A DNA stretch of 5,388 bases from positions 1 through 5,388 of the forward strand of contig JAFPCT010000031.1 of the NCBI GenBank assembly GCA_017390125.1. The letters are read 5' to 3'. This stretch comes from Treponema sp. GTDB taxonomy: Bacteria > Spirochaetota > Spirochaetia > Treponematales > Treponemataceae. Below, one piece after another: positions 1-5,388 of this stretch; positions within the stretch are counted from its first letter, which is position 1; every line of letters begins with the position of its first letter. The notes below the pieces were generated by a model. That model did no database searches, was not told the DNA's origin, and saw only the letters and a list, made by a program, of their open reading frames with translations. The translations under genes were made by a program, and so were the position numbers.

Positions 1-701
1 ATATTCATATGGTCCGGCCATCTTTGTGAATATCCTGTAGTAATTTTCGGAGCTTCGAGCACGGCCTCTGTCTGTGCCTTTAAGTTCGGAGTTGTAAAGA
101 ACATGTTGTAGTTTATTTCGATAAGGCTGAGCACATTTCCGTTTTCGCCTTCCATGTCTCCCCGGTAAGTGTAGGTTGCTTCGAAAGGAAACATGAAAGG
201 TTTTTCAATTCCGAAAGTTCGGCGCATGTCGTGTGCTTCATATCCCTGTTTTTTCCATGTGTCCCCTGGCTTAATTTTGTAATCAGGAAAAATCGGTACG
301 TCCCGTACGGTAGGCATGAAATATATGTCTTCCATCTCATATTTTCCGGTTACGTCCCTGGTAAATACGCTTTCGTATTCTTCGCCCCAGGTTGAGCTTT
401 TGTTGTTCCATGTGCGTGCAGAAGTTTCTGTTGTCATGAATACTGCATCTGCCGTTCCGCTTCCGTTTTCGTCTACGTCTGTGATTACGGAAGAAATGCG
501 GTTCAAGATGACTGCGTTGTGATTGAATCTGCCGTTCAGGTATACGTCTTCATTTACTGTTGAAAGAATGCGGCTCTGGTCGTTTTTATTGAATTTGAAC
601 TGAAAAATCTTCGGATCGGCATTTGTCATCAGCCGCTGTGAAAAAACAGGAGTGAATGAAAGTACAAGTAGAATTATAAGAGTAAATTTCTTCATGGTCA
701 T
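1..701 (-). CDS. Secreted envelope protein, N-terminal part of a treponemal OmpA-family-like protein (3' end outside window)
   Basis: The minus-strand frame is open from the ATG at 699-701 to the window edge, about 233 codons, so the protein is truncated by the window and not by mutation. Residues 4-21 form a signal peptide: two lysines, then a hydrophobic stretch (FTLIILLVLSFTPVF), with probable cleavage after Ser21 (VFS|Q). There is no lipobox cysteine, so the product should be periplasmic or in the outer membrane. The mature part is polar and rich in Asn, Asp, Thr and aromatics. Segments such as RILSTVNEDVYLN, EEYESVF, PGDTW and RRTFGIEKPF recall, from memory, the N-terminal domain of Treponema OmpA-family proteins, whose peptidoglycan-binding OmpA domain would lie beyond the left edge. 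That family call is an inference. The start could instead be the ATG at 693-695 (MKKF). I chose 701 because the promoter at 709-737 would start transcription there. Neither ATG has a Shine-Dalgarno sequence. Confidence 0.72.
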   Translation of the reverse strand, partial: MTMKKFTLIILLVLSFTPVFSQRLMTNADPKIFQFKFNKNDQSRILSTVNEDVYLNGRFNHNAVILNRISSVITDVDENGSGTADAVFMTTETSARTWNNKSSTWGEEYESVFTRDVTGKYEMEDIYFMPTVRDVPIFPDYKIKPGDTWKKQGYEAHDMRRTFGIEKPFMFPFEATYTYRGDMEGENGNVLSLIEINYNMFFTTPNLKAQTEAVLEAPKITTGYSQRWPDHMN

Positions 702-708
702 GAATACA

Positions 709-737
709 ATTATATCAATTATTCGATAAAAGTGCAT
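709..737 (-). promoter_or_regulatory. Probable sigma-70 promoter of the secreted-protein gene, possibly leaderless
   Basis: On the minus strand a perfect -10 box TATAAT lies at 709-714. It is preceded by a 17-base spacer (715-731) and a weak -35 candidate ATGCAC at 732-737 (3 of 6 matches to TTGACA). A start site 7-8 bases past the -10 box falls at 701-702, on the A of the first ATG. This would give a leaderless transcript, or a 6-base leader for the second ATG. The site is inferred from sequence only. The same 66-base gap must also carry any promoter for the divergent recQ gene. Confidence 0.5.
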
Positions 738-767
738 TTTTTTATGAGAGATTCCTAATAAATTTAT

Positions 768-2519
768 GTGGAAGAAACTGAAGAAAAACTGAAGATTGAT
801 GCTGATGAAATTTTCTGTGATGATCCTGCTGGAATTGCCGCCTATGAAAATTTCGGAATAAAATACCTTTATCCATGGCAGCGTCTTGTGATTGCAAACA
901 TAATGGACGCATCTTCTGGTGAAAATCAGGAAGTCCTTGGAAAACAGATTGTCCTGCTGCCTACAGGGGCCGGAAAATCTCTATGCTTTCAGATACCGGC
1001 GCTTCTTCTTGACGGTCCGACCCTTGTGATTTATCCGCTGCTTGCGCTTATGAGCGACCAGTACCGGCGCATGGTTGAGGGAGGAATGAAATGCGTGATT
1101 TTCCGGGGAGGACAGACGGATGAAGAGAGGGAAGAAAATTTCAGGGCAATCCGGGAGGGAGCAAAAATCATAATTGCAAACCCGGAAGTCCTTTCAAGTC
1201 CGGCTCTCCTTGAGCGTCTGTGTGCCTGCGGCATACGCCACGTTGCCATAGATGAAGCTCATTGTGTTTCTGAATGGGGAGATTCGTTTCGTCCGCTTTA
1301 TCTTGAGCTGGGGCGGATTGTTAAATCTCTTGCCGTTCCTGTTGTTACTGCCTTTACTGCAACCGCATCGCCGGAAGTGCTTTCCCGCATTGCGGAAGTT
1401 CTTTTTGACGGTGACGCTCATATTGTCCGCAGCGAAAGCGACCGACCGAACATCCGCTATTACGTAAAGAAGGTTTCATCTAAAAAAACGGCTGCATTGA
1501 TTCTTGCAAAAACTGAAAGCCGTCCCATGATAATTTTCTGCGGCACAAGATCAAGAACAGAGGATATGGCTCAGGAGCTGAACGTGGCTTTCGGCAGGGG
1601 TACGGCTAAGTTTTACCATGCCGGCCTGGATAAGGAAGAAAAGACTGAGGTTGAAGAATGGTTTTTCAGGCAGAAAAATGCAGTGCTCTGTGCCACCTGT
1701 GCTTACGGAATGGGTGTAGATAAAAAAGATATTCATACTGTAGTGCATCTTGACCCTCCGCTTACAGCAGAAGCCTATATTCAGGAGGCGGGACGGGGAG
1801 GAAGGGACGGCAGCGTTGCAAACGCGATACTTCTATGGAGTCAGGAAGACAGCCTGAAGTTCTGTGCCTTCCCGGATTCATCCAGAAATGCAGCCCTTCG
1901 CCATTTCGCCCTGGGCTCTTCCTGCAGACGTCAGGTTCTTCTGGACGCGCTGGGAGCAGAACAGGCCGTCTGCAGCGGCTGTGACATATGCGATTCTGCT
2001 TCTTTTGAAAAAAGAAATGGTTTTCTTCAGAAAAAGTTTTTCAGGCATTTTCCAGTTGTGCTCACTGCATCTTCTCTTTTTAAAGAAATGAAAGTTCCTT
2101 CAGCCGAAAAGCTCATGCCTGGCGGAAACCTGCTGAATGATACGGAAACGGCCTACGGGCTGCTCTGTCTTTCGGACAAATATTTTACGGAAGAAACATT
2201 TGAGCCTGTCCTGCTTTCCCTGCTGAACAGACTGACCCTTCCGCTTCTGGAGGTGAACGTTTGGGAGCATTCTGCCTATATGAGCATTATCTCTGACTTG
2301 AAAAGCCAGCGGCGCATAAAAATACTGAAATGGTTCTGGCGCTCCCGCATTACTGTTGAAACAGGGCATAAAACTTTGTACGGAAGGGCGGGGCGCAGGG
2401 TAAGGGCTGGCTTAATTAGTTTGCATCGGGAGCTGGAGCGGCATTTGCCTCTGGAGCAGGGGGTTCGGCGGCAGCTTCTGCTGGCTTTTCTCCAGTTTTT
2501 GGAGCGGGTCCTTTCTTGA
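768..2519 (+). CDS. recQ: ATP-dependent DNA helicase, RecQ family
   Basis: This is a superfamily 2 3'-5' DNA helicase of the RecQ family, acting in recombination and fork repair in the cytoplasm. Ordered motifs are visible: motif 0 Gln38 (YPWQ); Walker A LPTGAGKS at 64-71; motif Ia around 87-99; DEAH box 162-165 followed by the RecQ aromatic loop CVSEWGDSFRP; motif III FTATAS 196-201; motif IV IIFCGTRSR 255-263; motif V around 307-317; motif VI QEAGRGGRDG 339-348. Zinc ligands Cys386, Cys402, Cys405 and Cys408 match the RecQ zinc subdomain spacing. Beyond about residue 410 I cannot recognise a typical winged-helix (RQC) or HRDC domain. At 583 residues the length is near the family norm. The start is GTG at 768, because a stop lies in frame at 759-761 and no ATG is in frame before the motifs. 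There is no Shine-Dalgarno sequence at normal spacing. The 3' end overlaps the convergent small gene by 104 bases, and residues 550-583 may not be native. Confidence 0.92.
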   Translation: MEETEEKLKIDADEIFCDDPAGIAAYENFGIKYLYPWQRLVIANIMDASSGENQEVLGKQIVLLPTGAGKSLCFQIPALLLDGPTLVIYPLLALMSDQYRRMVEGGMKCVIFRGGQTDEEREENFRAIREGAKIIIANPEVLSSPALLERLCACGIRHVAIDEAHCVSEWGDSFRPLYLELGRIVKSLAVPVVTAFTATASPEVLSRIAEVLFDGDAHIVRSESDRPNIRYYVKKVSSKKTAALILAKTESRPMIIFCGTRSRTEDMAQELNVAFGRGTAKFYHAGLDKEEKTEVEEWFFRQKNAVLCATCAYGMGVDKKDIHTVVHLDPPLTAEAYIQEAGRGGRDGSVANAILLWSQEDSLKFCAFPDSSRNAALRHFALGSSCRRQVLLDALGAEQAVCSGCDICDSASFEKRNGFLQKKFFRHFPVVLTASSLFKEMKVPSAEKLMPGGNLLNDTETAYGLLCLSDKYFTEETFEPVLLSLLNRLTLPLLEVNVWEHSAYMSIISDLKSQRRIKILKWFWRSRITVETGHKTLYGRAGRRVRAGLISLHRELERHLPLEQGVRRQLLLAFLQFLERVLS

Positions 2520-2664
2520 CTTTTTTCTGCACCACAGGCTTTTTCCTGTAGTTTGCGACAAAGCAGCAGAAATTCATAAGGAGGATTACGACTATTGTTG
2601 TGCCGATGACATAGGGACTCTTTATTACTTCAAAAATAATTGACATTAAACTTGTGTTCTGCAT
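2416..2664 (-). CDS. Small single-pass membrane protein with Lys then Ala/Pro/Glu-rich tail, function unknown
   Basis: About 82 residues from the ATG at 2662-2664 to a TAA at 2416-2418. After a short N-terminus comes one hydrophobic segment (SPYVIGTTIVVILLMNFCCFVANY), then a basic stretch (YRKKPVVQKKVKKG), then a low-complexity tail rich in Ala, Pro and Glu ending in PDAN. The basic residues after the membrane segment suggest that the tail is cytoplasmic. The plan resembles YajC-like or other small membrane proteins in general shape only, and I do not recognise the family. An AAGAAG lies very close before this ATG. The ATG at 2644-2646 (MSIIFEV) is an equally good start for the protein. Longer starts up to 2721 would overlap the preceding gene and are unlikely. 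The gene begins 19 bases after the GGDEF/EAL frame ends, so it is probably in the same transcript. Its tail is antisense to the recQ 3' end. Confidence 0.66.
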   Translation of the reverse strand: MQNTSLMSIIFEVIKSPYVIGTTIVVILLMNFCCFVANYRKKPVVQKKVKKGPAPKTGEKPAEAAAEPPAPEANAAPAPDAN

Positions 2665-2683
2665 ACTTCTTTTATCGGCTTTT

Positions 2684-2899
2684 TTACTCGTTTTGTAAAG
2701 AAAGCAGTGCGGAAGCATCACCGGAAAGGTATGCCTCGCATCGGGCCTGAGACATCGGTTTTCCCCATAGGAATCCCTGAATTATATGACAGTTGAATTT
2801 CTTCAGAAGATCATACTGGTCGTAGTGCTCAACGCCTTCTGCAATAGTATCAAGACCCATGTTTGAGACCATCATGATGATTGAATTTGTGATATTCGC
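2684..2899 (-). pseudogene. Detached C-terminal end of the EAL domain, after an in-frame TAG
   Basis: Directly after the TAG at 2900-2902, and in the same frame, 71 further codons run to a TAA at 2684-2686. They encode the missing end of an EAL phosphodiesterase domain. The conserved AEGVE motif (hypothetical full-length residues 505-509) and QGFLWGKP (526-533) are both intact, and these carry the last two residues of the catalytic set. No second stop or frameshift is seen. With a sense codon at the TAG the protein would be 556 residues, a normal length for a PAS-GGDEF-EAL protein. An internal ATG pair (MMVSNMGL, at about 2870-2875) could in principle restart translation, but the fragment would not fold as a domain. 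I read this as part of the upstream gene, broken by one base change. Confidence 0.82.
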
Positions 2900-4354
2900 C
2901 TAGATTCCGTCCTTTGAAGTAAGATCGTTGATGAATGATTTGTCAATCTTAAGGGTATCAAGAGGAAGCAGCTGAAGGTAGCTCAGGCTGGAATATCCTG
3001 TTCCGAAATCATCAAGTGATATCTTGAAGCCCATTTTCTTGAGCTCACGCATTTTTGCGATGGCATCGTCCATATTGTCTATCATGATGCCTTCTGTTAT
3101 TTCAATTTCAATTGCATCCGGATTAAGGTCATATTTTGTAAGCAGGTTCTCAATCTCATAGATTATTGAAGGCTGCTTCAGCTGGATCGGAGAAAGGTTT
3201 ACGGAAATTATTCCTGTAAATTTATAATCATTCTGCCATTTTTTAAGGGTTTTAAAAGCTGTGTTAAGAACCCAGATTCCGATAGGAATGATAAGACCGC
3301 ATTCTTCTGCCATCGGAATGAAAACTGAAGGCGGAATTTCACCAAGCTCATCATCGTGCCAGCGGATAAGAGCCTCGAATCCACGGAGCTTGCCGCTTCG
3401 AACGTCGAACTGCGGCTGGTACACCTGTGTAAAATTACTCTGGAGAACGGCCTGAGTCATATGGTTCTGTATGTTAAGTTTCTGGATGAAATGCCGCTGC
3501 ATTTCGGTCTTGAAGAATTCAAACTGATTCTTTCCGTCTTTCTTTGCCTGATGCATGGCAATGTCAGCAAAGCGCACAAGCTCGTCCTCATCTTTTGAAT
3601 CATCTGGGTAGATTGCAATACCGCCGGATACGCTGATGTTCTGCATCAGGAAGGACTCGTAGATTGTGTCCGTTATGTTTGTGATTGAATCCAGAGAAGA
3701 CTGGTTCTGAATTACGATAAGAAATTCATCGCCGCCGAAGCGGTAGTTTACTATGTTGCCTTTTTCAAGCTGCCTCAGGGTTTCTGCCGCTTTTTTAAGC
3801 ACCTCGTCACCTTCTGCATGTCCCCGGGAATCATTTATAACTTTCATGTTGTCAAGATCCAGCAGAAGGACTCCAAGTTTCGTGCAGTTGAAAGACGCCT
3901 TCATGATGAAAGGCTGGAAGTCTTCGCTGAAATGCAGGCGGTTCGGCAGGCCGGTGAGCATGTCATGGTATGCCGTTTTCTTTAGTTTCTGTGCATGATT
4001 TTTTTCTTCGGTGATATTCTGAATGTTTACCACTACAAGTTTGTCGGAAGTACTTCGCATCTGCATCCGGAACCAGCAGTGGCTTATTTCAGAATAATAT
4101 GTGTAAGGCTCAACTTCTATGCCGTTAATCGTCTTTTCAGCAATGTCAAACCAGGGTACGTCATGGTTAATCTCATCTTTGAATTCCGACAAACGGCGCA
4201 TAGGAGTTGAAATTGTATTTACAGTGCGCCTGTATGCATCGTTTACCAGCAGAACCTCGAAATCTATAAGTTTTGAGCCGTCAAAAACAGGTTTTGCAAT
4301 TAAAATTGGCGATGAAAAAGCATCAAGTATAGAAGTCAAATTTGGTTCTGTCAT
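2900..4354 (-). CDS. PAS-like/GGDEF/EAL cyclic-di-GMP turnover protein, truncated by an in-frame amber codon
   Basis: The protein is soluble: no signal peptide or membrane segment is seen. Residues 1-118 look like a PAS-type sensor (VNDAYRR, then VVNIQNITEEK leading into the linker). GGDEF domain, about 125-285: DMLTGLPNR at 131-139, GGDEF at 207-211 intact, and GGIAIYPDD. This predicts a diguanylate cyclase that makes c-di-GMP from GTP. The RxxD inhibitory site is absent (Lys198 and Ile201 at those positions). EAL domain from about 300: Glu327 (EAL), Asn386 (VNLS), Glu418 (EIEITE), Asp448-Asp449 (DDFGTGYSS) and Lys469 (LKID) are all present. The frame then ends at TAG 2900-2902 after 484 residues, before the AEGVE and QG motifs, which lie intact downstream in frame. 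As read, phosphodiesterase activity should be lost while cyclase activity could remain. The gene starts 37 bases after potD ends and has its own likely promoter. The ATG at 4352-4354 lacks a Shine-Dalgarno sequence. Confidence 0.9.
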   Translation of the reverse strand: MTEPNLTSILDAFSSPILIAKPVFDGSKLIDFEVLLVNDAYRRTVNTISTPMRRLSEFKDEINHDVPWFDIAEKTINGIEVEPYTYYSEISHCWFRMQMRSTSDKLVVVNIQNITEEKNHAQKLKKTAYHDMLTGLPNRLHFSEDFQPFIMKASFNCTKLGVLLLDLDNMKVINDSRGHAEGDEVLKKAAETLRQLEKGNIVNYRFGGDEFLIVIQNQSSLDSITNITDTIYESFLMQNISVSGGIAIYPDDSKDEDELVRFADIAMHQAKKDGKNQFEFFKTEMQRHFIQKLNIQNHMTQAVLQSNFTQVYQPQFDVRSGKLRGFEALIRWHDDELGEIPPSVFIPMAEECGLIIPIGIWVLNTAFKTLKKWQNDYKFTGIISVNLSPIQLKQPSIIYEIENLLTKYDLNPDAIEIEITEGIMIDNMDDAIAKMRELKKMGFKISLDDFGTGYSSLSYLQLLPLDTLKIDKSFINDLTSKDGI

Positions 4355-4360
4355 ACTGTA

Positions 4361-4388
4361 ATTCTAACCCATGTCGGAAAATTGTCAA
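4361..4388 (-). promoter_or_regulatory. Strong sigma-70-type promoter for the GGDEF/EAL gene, placed for a leaderless transcript
   Basis: On the minus strand a perfect -35 box TTGACA lies at 4383-4388, a 16-base spacer at 4367-4382, and a -10 box TAGAAT (5 of 6 matches) at 4361-4366. The seventh base after the -10 box is 4354, the A of the GGDEF/EAL start codon, and there is no Shine-Dalgarno sequence in the six bases between. The -35 box starts four bases after the potD stop codon (4392-4394). The c-di-GMP gene can therefore probably be expressed apart from the transporter operon. This is predicted from sequence only. Confidence 0.68.
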
Positions 4389-4391
4389 AAA

Positions 4392-5388
4392 TTAATTTGA
4401 AATTCTCAAGGATTCCCAAAAATTGTAGTATTTGTCCAAATTCTCTCCAAGGTCGTTCTTGAGCTCGCACTTATCCATGATTGAAGCCTGATACATAGGT
4501 TTTGAAGTCATGTATTTTTCAGCCTCAAGGTTTACATAGCATGGGAAGCGGAAGAAATCAAGAAACTTTGCATAATTTTCCGGTCTGTGGATAAAGTTGA
4601 TGAAGTCTGTTGCAAGGGCAGCATTCTTTGAATCCTTGAGGATACACATGCTGTCAAGGTAAGAAGGACCTCCGTCTTCAGGAATGAAGAAGTCGATTGT
4701 CTCATCCCATTCTGCCTCAGGAACTTCGCCGTAAACGCATTCTGCGTATCCCTGGCAGAGCCAGAGGTCGCCGCGGGCAAAGTCTTTTCCAAAGCCTTCT
4801 GCATCAAATTTTACGATGTTAGGAATCCAGTCGTTCTTGATGAGGTCTGTGATTTCCTTAAGCTCACCGTCGTCTGCAGTACATACGCTGTAGCCTTTGT
4901 ATGCCAGGGCGTCGCCCATTACCTCACGGTAGTCGTCCATCATTGAAGCGTGGCCTTTGAATGCCGGGTCCGCGAAGATGTTCCATGTTTTTTCATAGCT
5001 TCCTGCCGGCACTTTTTTCTTGTTCACGCTGATTCCTGCTGCGCCAAAGTAGTACGGAACTGCATATTTCATTTCCGGGTCGTATGAAATTTTTTCAAGA
5101 AGCTTAGGATTGATTTTATCTCTGTTTGTGAAGTTTGCCTGGTGAATAGGCTGAAGCATGTTTTTCTTGAGCATGATTGAAACGTAGTCCTGGGAAGGAA
5201 CAACGATGTCAAAACTTTTTGCTCCGCCGTTTACAAGTTTGTTGAACATGGTTTCGTTTGAATCATATTCTGTCACAACAACCTTGCAGTCGAATTCTTT
5301 TTCAAAATCTGCGACTACATCGCTAGGAGTGTAGTATGTCCAGCTGTAAAGCTTGAGCACCTGTTTGTTCTCGCAGGAAGTAAGGCTC
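4392..5388 (-). CDS. potD: Polyamine-type ABC transporter substrate-binding lipoprotein, PotD family (5' end outside window)
   Basis: This is the lipid-anchored periplasmic receptor that delivers spermidine or putrescine to a PotABC-type importer. The frame is open to the right edge, so the true start is off-window. The GTG at 5358-5360 is internal, because in-frame codons upstream of it encode a lipobox LTSC, with the acylated Cys at 5373-5375. Counting that Cys as residue 1, the mature protein opens with LYSWTYYTP (9-17), matching the NWTEYVPP region of E. coli PotD. It continues with YDSNETMFNKL, FDIVVPSQDYVSIM, PYYFGAAGISVN, DDYREVMGDAL, EDGGPSYLDSM and FINFIHRPE, all in family order. The acidic ligand contacts equivalent to E. 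coli Asp168, Glu171 and Asp257 appear kept, while several aromatic pocket positions differ. It ends at TAA 4392-4394. potD is often last in potABCD, so transporter genes probably lie beyond the right edge. Confidence 0.88.
   Translation of the reverse strand, partial: SLTSCENKQVLKLYSWTYYTPSDVVADFEKEFDCKVVVTEYDSNETMFNKLVNGGAKSFDIVVPSQDYVSIMLKKNMLQPIHQANFTNRDKINPKLLEKISYDPEMKYAVPYYFGAAGISVNKKKVPAGSYEKTWNIFADPAFKGHASMMDDYREVMGDALAYKGYSVCTADDGELKEITDLIKNDWIPNIVKFDAEGFGKDFARGDLWLCQGYAECVYGEVPEAEWDETIDFFIPEDGGPSYLDSMCILKDSKNAALATDFINFIHRPENYAKFLDFFRFPCYVNLEAEKYMTSKPMYQASIMDKCELKNDLGENLDKYYNFWESLRISN

Noticed and set aside
316..522. Plus-strand open frame opposite the secreted-protein gene, and the 113-340 minus-strand frame
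   Set aside because: Both lie inside the longer minus-strand frame that has a signal peptide and runs to the window edge. Neither has a ribosome-binding site or a recognisable domain.
2534..2549. Inverted repeat ACAGG-CTTTTT-CCTGT near the recQ end as a transcription terminator
   Set aside because: The stem is only five pairs, is not followed by a T run on either strand, and lies inside the codons of the small membrane protein gene.
2416..2721. Longest version of the small membrane protein, starting at 2719-2721
   Set aside because: It would overlap the end of the EAL frame by 38 bases. The ATGs at 2662-2664 or 2644-2646 fit the spacing and the membrane segment better.
3261..4361. Several short plus-strand open frames antisense to the GGDEF/EAL gene
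   Set aside because: They mirror a strongly conserved coding frame and show no family motif or start signal of their own.
4392..5360. GTG at 5358-5360 as the true potD start
   Set aside because: In-frame codons upstream encode a lipobox LTSC and the frame stays open to the window edge. Starting at the GTG would remove the export signal from a periplasmic binding protein.
2900..5388. A direct NspS-MbaA-type receptor-enzyme pair
   Set aside because: The GGDEF/EAL protein has no membrane segment or periplasmic domain for a binding protein to touch. Only the gene neighbourhood is similar.

Overview
The window looks like chromosomal DNA of a host-associated spirochaete, most likely Treponema. 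The reasons are a secreted protein resembling the N-terminal part of treponemal OmpA-family proteins, a PotD-type lipoprotein with a loose spirochaete-like lipobox, and moderate GC. This is judged from remembered protein similarity; no search was run. I see no rRNA, tRNA, CRISPR array, insertion sequence or phage gene.

Layout: (1) 1-701, minus strand: 5' part of a gene for a secreted envelope protein that runs off the left edge. (2) 702-767: short divergent intergenic region with a promoter for gene 1. (3) 768-2519, plus strand: a RecQ-family DNA helicase starting at GTG. Its last 104 bases run antisense into the next gene. (4) 2416-2664, minus: a small single-pass membrane protein with an Ala/Pro/Glu-rich tail. 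(5) 2684-4354, minus: a PAS-like/GGDEF/EAL cyclic-di-GMP enzyme gene, broken by an in-frame TAG at 2900-2902. (6) 4392-5388, minus: a polyamine-type ABC transporter substrate-binding lipoprotein (PotD family), whose 5' end lies beyond the right edge.

The minus-strand genes 6, 5 and 4 are closely spaced (37 and 19 bases apart) and could be co-transcribed. A near-consensus promoter also sits between potD and the GGDEF/EAL gene, so the latter can probably be transcribed alone. No gene-free stretch exceeds 66 bases.

The points most worth a second look are: the single nonsense codon that removes the last two catalytic positions of an otherwise well-kept EAL domain; two promoters placed so that the transcript would begin at the start codon (leaderless mRNA); the recQ 3' end, where the frame used misses three clustered stop codons at the convergent boundary; and a polyamine-binding protein next to a c-di-GMP enzyme. 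I found no clear evidence of a wholly new multi-gene system.
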